A DNA stretch of 63,072 bases from CBFIGX01 sp965662265 (GTDB taxonomy: Bacteria; Bacteroidota; Bacteroidia; Flavobacteriales; UBA7430), in assembly GCA_965662265.1 (NCBI GenBank), contig CBFIGX010000010.1:1-63072 (forward strand). The letters run 5' to 3'. The translations under genes and the position numbers were made by a program. How positions within the stretch are numbered: position 1 is the first letter of the stretch; each line of letters begins with the position of its first letter. A model generated the notes under the pieces. That model was not told where the DNA came from. It searched no databases and was given only the letters and a program-made list of their open reading frames with translations. Shown in pieces: positions 54,105 through 63,009 of the stretch.

Positions 54105-54842
54105 TTATTTGGATATTGTAAATTGTTTAGTTGTAGTTTTATTTTTTGTTGATAAAGTATATATATAATTTCCATTAGCTAAGTCAAGAGCATTAACTTT
54201 TGTATTGTGCATACCGACTCCTAAAGCATCTTTTAGAAGTGTGCGTTTTACTTTCCCTTCCGCATCGCTCAAAGTTAGTGTAACCTGATCTTCATCAGAT
54301 GGCAAATAAAAAAATATTTCCAAACTATCTATAACAGGGTTAGGAATATTTTGGAACAACTCTACATCATTCTTTGTGGGTTTACTGACTGACACGTGCT
54401 CTACCACACTTACTCCATCTTTTACGAATAAATGGTTACCTCTGTGCCAACTATCTACAGTAACTAATGAAATATTATTTTCTGATTTATCGAATAAATA
54501 GATACTAAAAGCTTCCCCTTTATACATGCCTTCTTTTTCGGAGGTTGATGGATCATCACCCCAAATTGCTATCCCTGCATGTCCTTGTTGTTCAGGTCTC
54601 CATGCAATAGATCCAACCATGTTATTATTAGAATCGTACACTGCGATTTCATCACCTAACTCGGGTGAGGTATGCCAAGCAGAACCTAAAATTAACAATG
54701 TGTGATTTAAACCTGTGTTTACTGGTCTAGAAAAACGTTTGGTATTTGTACTGTTTTTTTGATACTCACTCTGTTCAATAGATTGAGCATCTATACTTAA
54801 AGATAGTAGTGTACTAATAACAATTAAGATAGCTTTCATCAA
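54105..54842 (-). CDS. T9SS-secreted protein with NMT/WGDD-type module
   Basis: A 245-residue exported protein (signal peptide about 1-19, ending DAQ) with one NMT-type module (about 40-140, NTGLNHTLLILG... IAIWGDDPSTSEKEGMYKGEAFSIYLF) and a C-terminal type-A sorting domain (about 165-245, FQNIPNPVIDSLEIFFYLP, LANGNYIYTLS). It is first in a four-gene operon with two TonB receptors and the DUF4249 lipoprotein, suggesting surface capture coupled to import, which is inference. Confidence 0.78.
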   Translation of the reverse strand: MMKAILIVISTLLSLSIDAQSIEQSEYQKNSTNTKRFSRPVNTGLNHTLLILGSAWHTSPELGDEIAVYDSNNNMVGSIAWRPEQQGHAGIAIWGDDPSTSEKEGMYKGEAFSIYLFDKSENNISLVTVDSWHRGNHLFVKDGVSVVEHVSVSKPTKNDVELFQNIPNPVIDSLEIFFYLPSDEDQVTLTLSDAEGKVKRTLLKDALGVGMHNTKVNALDLANGNYIYTLSTKNKTTTKQFTISK

Positions 54843-55017
54843 TTTTTACAATTTTTTATTCTGCTCAAATTAATAAAAAAAAATAAACTGTATCGCTTTT
54901 AATAATACTTAATAAATAAAAACAACCTTTCGTCATTTCAATTAGAAGCAAACAGGGTGTAATTAATAGACAAGAAATAATAGATCAAATAAACTAGTGA
55001 TTTGTTTTTCATAATTT

Positions 55018-58000
55018 TTATTCGATTCTTTTTTCTACTGTGCCATCTGAATATAAGTATAATAAAATATCACCTTTGATATAATTCATTGGATTAATTT
55101 CTTGACCTGCCATATTTACCACTTTCACCAATGTGCGAATATCATTAGGATGAACAGGTATGTCCATATCAATTGCCCACTGAGGAACAGTTGGCGACAC
55201 TTCAATTCGTTGTCCAGGAATATATGGAAATGTAAAGTCTGAATGTTCCTCATACATGCGGATTTGATAACCTTGTCCAGGTAATAGATCGCCTATATTA
55301 TTGAAACCGAATTCAGGCCAATATATTTGAGCGCTGTTATTTTTTATCAAGTGCATTTTATCACCTAATATATCCAAAGATGCTACGGCATCCATTGGTT
55401 CTTGAAGGCCAAAACCTACCATATTCCAGCCAAGTAACAAATCAATTATTATTGGTGCCGAAAAGTAATTTAAATCTGAAGAGAGATTTGCTATTTCTAG
55501 ACTTAAACCATCAATGGATAAGTGTAAACCTGTATTTTCAGCTTGCAACGCTGTTAGTTGATCATTGACATCAAAAAACTCAAGTTCTAAAGCACTTAAC
55601 TGTTCTTGAATTAAAGCGCTGTCTGCTTGAAGTAATGCAATTTGTGCCTCTAGGTTTACACTATCAGTTCGTAATGATGCAATAGATGATTCAAACCATT
55701 GATCTTCGATGATATCTTCCTGTTCAAGGCTATCTATTTGATTGTCATAATTAATACTTAAGCTCTCTAGTTGCGCCTCATATTCAAGTGTCATATTGAT
55801 GCTATCCATTTGGTACGAGGCAATAAGTTGGTTTATCTCAAGAGCTGCATCTAGTTCGAGTTCAGATAGTTCATTAGAATGATTCGTGTTTACAAGATCA
55901 ATAAGGTCCAAATGACTTGCAGTAATTGAGTCTATTTGATTATTAAAATCTGATGTAGTTGTCAGTAAATTGAGCTCCAAACTCATCACTTCTGCCTCAA
56001 GAGAGTTTAGTTCATCAGAATATGATGAATTAATATATTGAATTTGTGTTTGATAAAAAGCTATGGAATCAACAAGATTTTCACTTGCTAAGATCAAGTC
56101 ATTTTGTAATTGCTCTATATCTGAATCAAGTGACACGTTTGTAGCATTAGCTAATTCTAAGTCAACAATAACAGCATCATATAAATCAACCCATAATGTT
56201 GAACAAGAACCATCATCAATATTAGCCTGCTGACTATACTGTGAATAGCTAGCATCTGTGCACCCCAATTCAACAGAAATACAATTTGATGGGCTATATT
56301 CTGTGGTTGCATTAGAATTGTAATTAAATGCCAAAGGGTTTGTACAACCTTCAATTACTGAAACACATGATCCATCATCAGTATTCGCATTTTCATTATA
56401 GTTAAAAGCATCTTCATTAATGCAACCTAAAACTAATGGTAGGCAACTACCATCATCAACAGTAGCGTATATATCGTAATTATAGGCTAATGCATCGGTG
56501 CAACCTTCTTGAATTAAAGTGATACACATACTAAGGTTAGGGGTATTTGCATTTTCATTATATTCTAAATAAGATATATCCGTACAACCTATCTCAACTG
56601 GAATACAGGTTCCATCATCAGTATTAGCAACGGTATTGTAATTTAAAGCAGCTATTTCTGTACACCCTTCAACAATTGGCAAGCAGGTATTATCATCTGT
56701 ATTTGCGAGGACCTCATAATTATACGCTTGTGAATCTGTACAACCTAATATGACGTCTAAACAATTTGAGGGGATAGTCTCTGTATTCGCTTGAGGATTG
56801 TAATTAAATGCTAATGGGTTAATACAGCCTATTATAACTGGTAAACAACTGTTATCATTGGTGTTAGCCTCTACATTATAGTTGTATGCCAGAGAATCTG
56901 TACAGCCTAATATAATTGACTCACAACTACCATTATCAAGGGTAGCATCTGCATTGTAATTATATGCTAAAGCATCTGTACAGCCTTCTATAATTAAATT
57001 AACACACATACTAAAATTAGGCGTATTTGCATTCTCATTGTATTCTAAATATGCTGTATGAGTACAACCTATTTCTACTGCTATACAATTCGCATCATCG
57101 GTATTGGCTGATTCATCATAGTTAAATGCAGTGACATCAGTACAGCCCTCAACAACAGGGATACACGAATTATCATTGGTATTTGCTAAAACATTAAAGT
57201 TGTAAGCCAGAATATCTGTACATCCCAATAATACATCTACACAATTGGACGGCACAAACTCTGTATTCGCTGATGCATCATAATTAAATGCTAATGGATC
57301 TGTACAGCCTTGAGTTATAGATATACACGAACTATCACTAGTATTAGCAGATGGGTTATAATTATAAGCCAACGGATCGATACAACCTTCAATAACCGAT
57401 TCACAAGACCCATTATCTGTATTAGCTGATGAATCGTAATTGTATGCCAATGGATTAATACAACCTTCAACAACTGTTATACAAGAACCATTTTCTGTAT
57501 TTGCTAATGAATTAAAGTTATAAGCAGATGTATCTGTACAACCTTCTATTACAGCAACACAACTCCCATTATCTATTGTTGCTTCTGAATTATAATTGTA
57601 AGCTAAGGAATTAGTACAGCCTTCTATGATTAATGTCAAACAAAGATTCAAATTTTGAGTATTAACATCAGGATCGTATTCTATATAATTAGAATCCATA
57701 CAACCTACAATTGTAGGAACACAACTGCCATCATCTGTAGTTGCATTTTCATAATAGTTAAAAGCTAATGGGTCGGTGCAGCCTTCAACTGGCAATGAAT
57801 ATTCGCACAATGCACTATCTTCTGCAAAAACACCTAAATCATAAAAATTTTGTATGGATGGGTTTATGTTGGGATCCCATTGCGGATCGTAATTTAACGC
57901 TAATGGATCTAGACAAAATGGATTGACAGACCTATTTAAGCCGTATTCATATTCACAAGAACCATCTTCAACATTTGCATTGGGATTGTAATTTAAAACT

Positions 58001-59472
58001 GTTATTCCAAAAACGCTGAAGTCGGTAGGGTTAGACATACAACCCAACACTTCTTGGATACAAGTGCCATTATCGGTATTCGCAGATGGATTATAATTAA
58101 ATCCTGAAGGATTTGTACAGCCTTGTATTACAGGAATACATGAGTCGTTATCGGTATTCGCAGATGGATCGTAGTTGTAAGCCAATGGATTCATACAACC
58201 TTCTTCAATTGCAATACAACTATCATCAGATGTGTTCGCCGATGCATTGTAGTTAAATGCCGTTGCATCTGTACAACCTTCAATAACTGCTATACAAGAA
58301 CCATTATCTGTATTCGCAGATGGATCGTAGTTGTAAGCCAATGGATTCATACAACCTTCTTCAATTGCAATACAACTATCATCAGATGTGTTCGCCGATG
58401 TATTATAGTTAAATGCCGTTGCATCTGTACAACCTTCAATAACTGCTATACAAGAACCATTATCTGTATTCGCAGATGGATCGTAGTTGTAAGCCAATGG
58501 ATTCATACAACCTTCTTCAATTGCAATACAACTATCATCAGATGTGTTCGCCGATGCATTGAAGTTAAATGCTGTTGCATCTGTACAACCTTCAATTACT
58601 GCTATACAAGAACCATTATCCGTATTTGCTGATGAATCGTAATTAAATGCTGTTGCATCTGTACAACCAAAATAATTCTCTTGACCACATATGACCTCAA
58701 TACTATTGATGGTAAATAGTGGATTAAAATCATTAGCAACATAGACAATATCACTATGATCTATAGCGTATAAATTTGAACCATCAACTAACTGCAAATC
58801 AATAACATCTCCAGACATTGCACCATCAATCTCTGATGTAGAAGAGTCATCTCCCCATATAGACAAAGTAATTTGGTTGACACCATAAACACTAACAGAC
58901 CCAACCAACAAACCATTAGAAGAAGCAGCTACATAAGAAGAAGTACTTGTAATTGGTAGAGACTCTATAAATGTATTGGTCAACATCAAAGTCATATTAT
59001 TTCCAGTGTTCCCAGAATAAACCCCTGGATAATCACAGGCATTAGAATTTGTATCATCATCACAAAGAACTGGAGTAACGGTATTAATAACAGACATTCC
59101 GTTTGTAGAATAACTGATCACGTTACTAAGACTCAGGTCGTATAAATCATCTCCATCAACTAGTTTAAAAACTATAGCCTCACCAAATAACGCGCCGTCT
59201 AACTCAGGCGTATCGGTATCGTCTCCCCATACTCCAATTGAAGTTTGAGTTACATTATAAACTGGTTTAGACCCCACAACAAGGCCACCAGTAGTGGAGG
59301 CAATCACATATGCATTAGGATTTGTAATGGGAATAGAATTCATAAAACTGCTTGTAAGCATAACAGTCATATTAGCACCTGTATTTCCTGAGAATTGCTC
59401 AGGAATAATACACTGAGCATAATTGAAGAGTGGCAACATTAGAATGCCAATTGATAAAGCTATTTTATTCAT
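55018..59472 (-). CDS. Giant Cys-repeat secreted protein (30 GCTD repeats)
   Basis: A 1484-residue secreted protein: signal peptide (ending YAQ), two NMT/WGDD modules (about 22-135 and 145-265), 30 cysteine repeats of about 26 residues (about 268-1095, consensus GCTDxxAxNYNxxANTDDGSC), a long coiled coil (about 1100-1340, QLQNDLILASENLV and similar), a GWN...FNNIG...PGQGYQ module near 1347, and a tail NMAGQEINP...YSDGTVEKRIE, likely the sorting signal. Repeat-bearing, coiled-coil and tail architecture is shared with the 1086-residue protein. Probably a long surface filament or adhesin, but no function is known. Length may vary between strains by repeat slippage. Confidence 0.82.
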   Translation of the reverse strand: MNKIALSIGILMLPLFNYAQCIIPEQFSGNTGANMTVMLTSSFMNSIPITNPNAYVIASTTGGLVVGSKPVYNVTQTSIGVWGDDTDTPELDGALFGEAIVFKLVDGDDLYDLSLSNVISYSTNGMSVINTVTPVLCDDDTNSNACDYPGVYSGNTGNNMTLMLTNTFIESLPITSTSSYVAASSNGLLVGSVSVYGVNQITLSIWGDDSSTSEIDGAMSGDVIDLQLVDGSNLYAIDHSDIVYVANDFNPLFTINSIEVICGQENYFGCTDATAFNYDSSANTDNGSCIAVIEGCTDATAFNFNASANTSDDSCIAIEEGCMNPLAYNYDPSANTDNGSCIAVIEGCTDATAFNYNTSANTSDDSCIAIEEGCMNPLAYNYDPSANTDNGSCIAVIEGCTDATAFNYNASANTSDDSCIAIEEGCMNPLAYNYDPSANTDNDSCIPVIQGCTNPSGFNYNPSANTDNGTCIQEVLGCMSNPTDFSVFGITVLNYNPNANVEDGSCEYEYGLNRSVNPFCLDPLALNYDPQWDPNINPSIQNFYDLGVFAEDSALCEYSLPVEGCTDPLAFNYYENATTDDGSCVPTIVGCMDSNYIEYDPDVNTQNLNLCLTLIIEGCTNSLAYNYNSEATIDNGSCVAVIEGCTDTSAYNFNSLANTENGSCITVVEGCINPLAYNYDSSANTDNGSCESVIEGCIDPLAYNYNPSANTSDSSCISITQGCTDPLAFNYDASANTEFVPSNCVDVLLGCTDILAYNFNVLANTNDNSCIPVVEGCTDVTAFNYDESANTDDANCIAVEIGCTHTAYLEYNENANTPNFSMCVNLIIEGCTDALAYNYNADATLDNGSCESIILGCTDSLAYNYNVEANTNDNSCLPVIIGCINPLAFNYNPQANTETIPSNCLDVILGCTDSQAYNYEVLANTDDNTCLPIVEGCTEIAALNYNTVANTDDGTCIPVEIGCTDISYLEYNENANTPNLSMCITLIQEGCTDALAYNYDIYATVDDGSCLPLVLGCINEDAFNYNENANTDDGSCVSVIEGCTNPLAFNYNSNATTEYSPSNCISVELGCTDASYSQYSQQANIDDGSCSTLWVDLYDAVIVDLELANATNVSLDSDIEQLQNDLILASENLVDSIAFYQTQIQYINSSYSDELNSLEAEVMSLELNLLTTTSDFNNQIDSITASHLDLIDLVNTNHSNELSELELDAALEINQLIASYQMDSINMTLEYEAQLESLSINYDNQIDSLEQEDIIEDQWFESSIASLRTDSVNLEAQIALLQADSALIQEQLSALELEFFDVNDQLTALQAENTGLHLSIDGLSLEIANLSSDLNYFSAPIIIDLLLGWNMVGFGLQEPMDAVASLDILGDKMHLIKNNSAQIYWPEFGFNNIGDLLPGQGYQIRMYEEHSDFTFPYIPGQRIEVSPTVPQWAIDMDIPVHPNDIRTLVKVVNMAGQEINPMNYIKGDILLYLYSDGTVEKRIE
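56193..58671 (-). repeat. Array of 30 cysteine-pair repeats within the 1484-residue protein
   Basis: About 78-base units coding GCTDxxAxNYNxxANTDDGSC-like blocks. Each has one Cys at the start and one near the end. Three units carry insertions (one near 57860-57960 is about twice normal length). Confidence 0.85.
58150..58640 (-). repeat. Near-perfect 156-bp tandem repeat (two units each)
   Basis: The string TTCTTCAATTGCAATACAAC recurs at 58201, 58357 and 58513, exactly 156 bases apart, with nearly no substitutions. Each period codes two alternating repeats (GCTDATAFN / GCMNPLAYN), which is recent tandem duplication. Confidence 0.9.
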
Positions 59473-59548
59473 AAGTTGGAGGGGTAATTGTCTTTAAATA
59501 TATGAAATATTTTATTAAGGAAATCATTTAATTGATTTACAACAAAAG

Positions 59549-60493
59549 TCATATCTTAAACAGTAATGCGTCTTCTTGATGGCTAAGACTAACGTATTTC
59601 TCTAAGACTTTAAAACACAATAAATCCTCAAGATCTTTATCTTGAAACTGCCTAACATATTCATTGGCATTTTTAATAATTTCAAGTGCTTCGTCTGTGT
59701 TCTTGGTATAATAAACAATTTTTTCTTCTATATTTTTAAAATTATCATCTATTTCTACATAATGAATGCCCGGTTTTAGAACCCCTTCCATAAACCAAGT
59801 TTCAAATTTTGGTTTTGGCATAAAGCAAAGTGAATTTGAAGACATGACCCATTTTAAATTCGTAGCCACATCATTTCCTTCAGGGCAGAAAATAAATTTA
59901 TATTTAAGCTGATTACCTATAGTCATATAAGATTTTTGCCATGGTTGACTCTCTGCAGGTTTGTTTGTTTGACCTACATTACACAATGGATGATTCCAGT
60001 AATTTTGAACAAAAGTTTTTCGAAGGCCATGATACGCCCCTCCGCGCCATACTAGTTTATTCTTTTTATCTTCAAAAGTATTCCTGTCATTTACCCACCG
60101 GAAATGTCTGTATTTATTTAGCTTAAACAAAATAGAGTTTTTATTCTCTCCTAAAATTGGTCTTGCCTTAAAGATTGTTGGGTATAAGTTAACATGTGTT
60201 TCATCTCCGAAGTGATAAGCAAATTTGGTGTCTGATTTGAAATAATGAAGAAACTCTTTTAGATCCAAATAATAACCAGTTCCTTTTTGTCTTTTATAAT
60301 TACTTATCGTCTCAATATGTTCTGGCAAATTGAATGAATTATTGACTTTAAAATAATAATTCAAACGGGCAGAAATTTGTGCTTTATCTATATGATTCTC
60401 AGCCCTTCTTAGCCGCTTATAATTCCACTGAAAAAATAGCTGAGGAAATGAATTATATATAAAATTTTTACTGTAGTATAAAAAATTATTCAT
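59549..60493 (-). CDS. GT90/CAP10-like glycosyltransferase
   Basis: A 314-residue protein resembling the lipopolysaccharide-modifying CAP10/GT90 family: WRGGAYHGLRKTFVQNYWNH, KFIFCPEGNDVATNLKWVM and a C-terminal EEKIVYYTKNTDEA. It probably transfers a sugar to a cell-surface glycan. No neighbouring glycan genes are present. It follows the 1484-residue gene by 76 bases and precedes a gene-free region. Confidence 0.72.
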   Translation of the reverse strand: MNNFLYYSKNFIYNSFPQLFFQWNYKRLRRAENHIDKAQISARLNYYFKVNNSFNLPEHIETISNYKRQKGTGYYLDLKEFLHYFKSDTKFAYHFGDETHVNLYPTIFKARPILGENKNSILFKLNKYRHFRWVNDRNTFEDKKNKLVWRGGAYHGLRKTFVQNYWNHPLCNVGQTNKPAESQPWQKSYMTIGNQLKYKFIFCPEGNDVATNLKWVMSSNSLCFMPKPKFETWFMEGVLKPGIHYVEIDDNFKNIEEKIVYYTKNTDEALEIIKNANEYVRQFQDKDLEDLLCFKVLEKYVSLSHQEDALLFKI

Positions 60494-60825
60494 GTCAGAA
60501 AACAGGATTAGCAGGGCAAATTAACACATATTTTTTTACTGTAAACGACTTTAATTTAAAAACTAGTTTTTTAATGATTTCAGTAAAAGAAGATAAATAA
60601 TCTGTTGTGGATAAAACTATTTAAACACTTATTGATAAGTTACTTCTATAAGGCAAACGAAAAAGATGTGTTTTTAACCGATTCAAGCAAAAACTATAAT
60701 TTTATGTATTACTCTCAACTATTTCACTGCAAGTATTGCTATGAACTATTTTCAAGAGATTTCTTAAAACATTTTTCAGGGCTTTATATCAGTAGTGAGA
60801 TTCGCTTAGAGTTCTTATTAATGAA
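60494..60825. other. Gene-free intergenic (332 bases)
   Basis: AT-rich with no convincing gene on either strand. A 78-residue plus-strand frame (60605-60841) has a TTG start, overlaps the phosphatase stop and shows no recognisable feature, so I do not call it. No hairpin with a T-run was found. Confidence 0.5.
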
Positions 60826-62511
60826 CTATACTTCTATTTGATTTAGATGATTCATTTTTTCAATCAAGTCTCCTGTAATTGCTACCACTGAAGGTTTGGG
60901 TATATTGTCTTTATCAAAAGGCCACTTGCTAGTTGGATTATTTAGGTCATTTGTTTGCTCGCCAGGATGCTGAACACTCAAAAATAACGTTTTTCCATCT
61001 GGTGAAAACCAAGGCCCAGTGAATTCAGAATCTGTGGGCGCCGATGCCACTCGAATTACCTCTCCTGCTTGCTTACCATATCTAGGTATAACAAACAAAC
61101 TATTGTTTTTAAAAGGCATATAAACTCCGCCATCTTTGTTCATTAATCGCCCAGACATGTCTGTGGTGAACCATAAGTTTCCTGACAAATCAAATGATAG
61201 ATTATCTGGACATGAAAATCCAGATTCGTCTCCACCAGCTTTATAAGTGGAGCTGGAGAATTTTAATGCATCAAAATGCCCATTTTCCTCTTCTAATTTT
61301 AAAATCGATCCGTGAAAATCATTTTTAGCAAAATTATTCGTTAAAGCAATAAAAATATTGCCTGTTATTGGATCAATTTTGATATCCTCGGGTCTATTGA
61401 GTTTAGTTGCACCTAGAAATTTAGAGGCCTCACGCGCCCTTATTAACACCTCAGTTTGGTCTTTAAACTTTTCTCTCAAGATGGGTTGAGTTTCCCAATC
61501 TAAAGGCACCCAAATGCCTTTTTCTAGATTAGCTACATACAATACACCTTCTTTTAATGAACCAGGTTTTGATGAGATAAACTTATATAAATGCTCATCA
61601 CTTTTATCGTCGGCCGTGTATGCAACCACTCTCTTATCGTCTAATTCATAAATTGTACAGCACTCATGAGCAAATCTCCCCAGAGCTATATGTTTTTGGG
61701 CGCTACCATCTTTAGGGTCAATTTCTACGACCCACCCATAGTGCTCGCTTGGATAATTATAAAACTTTTCCCATCCAAAATAACTTGGAACATGTTTTTT
61801 AGAGCCATCAGTATTATAAATTGTTTCACCGTAAAATTGGTCATAGTTTTCTTCACATGACAAGAAGGTTTTCCATGGTGTTATACCTCCAGAACAATTA
61901 CTATGCGTGCCAATAACGGTAGTTTTGCCTTTTATTGGAGTATCCCAATTTAACTTAATTGGTGTAGCACCTGTTATTCTTTTATTGTGGGGGTCGTCTT
62001 TAATCACTTTCCATTTGCCTTCTTCTTGTCGAATTCTTAGGATGGATCCACCTACATTGTACATCTCTTTATCTACCTGTTCTTTAGTACGATATTTTTC
62101 AAAATTATCATGAAATTTATGGTTAAACCCGGACACAAAAAGAGGGTTTACGTATTCGTGATTTACCCATAGCAAACCATCGTTTGGGCTATCATCATTA
62201 AAAGGCAAAAAACAGAGATAATCATTATTGAATCCAAAAGTATCAAGAGAACTTATCTTTTCTCCCCATTTAATGATGGTATGGTACTGCAAGCCATTTG
62301 TAAGAAGTAAGTCATCAATATCAGAAGCAGCTAGATTGTCAATAGAAATTTGCCTCAATCTTTCTAGCTGACTAGAAGTTAATTTATGAATAGAATTTGC
62401 GGGACTTGAGTTACCGCATCCCAATAAAAAAGGTGGTAATATTAAACTACCTAGACTAGCTTTGCCTAAAAAAGAAATAAATTCTTTGCGATTGTATTTT
62501 TTAATATCCAT
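60826..62511 (-). CDS. PhoX-like alkaline phosphatase (DUF839)
   Basis: A 561-residue lipoprotein-type protein (start ATG 62511; lipobox LLGC, Cys32, after NRKEFISFLGKAS, a possibly Tat-like sequence with RK rather than RR). PhoX family blocks seen are WVNHEYVNP, GGSILRIR, GTHSNCSGGITPWKTFLSCEEN, GRFAHECCTIYE, RPEDIKIDPITGNIFIALTNN and PDNLSFDLSGNLWF. PhoX is a calcium/iron phosphatase exported under phosphate limitation. No pho box was identified. Confidence 0.85.
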   Translation of the reverse strand: MDIKKYNRKEFISFLGKASLGSLILPPFLLGCGNSSPANSIHKLTSSQLERLRQISIDNLAASDIDDLLLTNGLQYHTIIKWGEKISSLDTFGFNNDYLCFLPFNDDSPNDGLLWVNHEYVNPLFVSGFNHKFHDNFEKYRTKEQVDKEMYNVGGSILRIRQEEGKWKVIKDDPHNKRITGATPIKLNWDTPIKGKTTVIGTHSNCSGGITPWKTFLSCEENYDQFYGETIYNTDGSKKHVPSYFGWEKFYNYPSEHYGWVVEIDPKDGSAQKHIALGRFAHECCTIYELDDKRVVAYTADDKSDEHLYKFISSKPGSLKEGVLYVANLEKGIWVPLDWETQPILREKFKDQTEVLIRAREASKFLGATKLNRPEDIKIDPITGNIFIALTNNFAKNDFHGSILKLEEENGHFDALKFSSSTYKAGGDESGFSCPDNLSFDLSGNLWFTTDMSGRLMNKDGGVYMPFKNNSLFVIPRYGKQAGEVIRVASAPTDSEFTGPWFSPDGKTLFLSVQHPGEQTNDLNNPTSKWPFDKDNIPKPSVVAITGDLIEKMNHLNQIEV

Positions 62512-62593
62512 TTCATATTTTTCTCTTAGTTGTAAATTTACAAAAGCCATTTGGCAAAGCAGTATAATATTTAAAATAAGTTGAGCTGTAATG

Positions 62594-62899
62594 TTACTTC
62601 ATATTTTCTTGTTGGCGAGTATTTAGCATAGATTTGAGGTCGTTTAGATAATGAAAAAAACCTGTTTGCGGGGATTTTGATTCATCAATTTCTTGCCCAA
62701 GTAAATTGACAATTTATACAAATCCTTTTTGATTAGAGTTATTTGTTTGTATTGACCCACTTAGAGAAATACCATATGAATTAATACCAACAGATAGTTG
62801 AGAAACATCTGCACCAGCAAACACAAAATTAGATAAGTAGTCTGGAGTAACGACACTCGTAAAATCTAGTGTATTTCTTTTTTTAAGAGTACGATTCAA
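62594..62899 (-). pseudogene. Decayed gene for a sorting-tail secreted protein
   Basis: On the minus strand one frame from 62899 to 62594 is open except for one in-frame TAA at 62714-62716. The protein reads NQKGFV-stop-IVNLLGQEIDESKS, closely resembling the KVVNTLGQEVN / KVVNMAGQEIN tails of the two large secreted proteins. No convincing start is found and the tail beyond the stop drifts (no DGTVEK). I infer a 5'-truncated, stop-interrupted relic of that family. Its function is lost. Confidence 0.6.
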
Positions 62900-62970
62900 A
62901 ATTTACCTTTGATCATAAATTCCTTTTATTTGAACAGAATTTTTATGTCGAGGACTAGTGTTTCTTACAA

Positions 62971-63000
62971 AAAAAAAGCCTTCTTCAGAAGGCTTTTTTT
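62971..63000 (-). terminator. Terminator after the partial gene at the window end
   Basis: GCCTTC/GAAGGC stem (62978-62983, 62988-62993) with a 4-base loop, A-run on one side and T-run on the other. It follows the stop at 63010-63012 on the minus strand. Confidence 0.8.
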
Positions 63001-63009
63001 TTGTAAATA

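Noticed and set aside
58150..58640. CRISPR array
   Set aside because: Periodic units are 156 bases of coding sequence with no unique spacers and no cas genes nearby.
60605..60841. 78-residue plus-strand frame in an otherwise gene-free stretch
   Set aside because: TTG start, no recognisable domain, odd Phe/Tyr/Cys composition and overlap with the phosphatase stop; likely chance.
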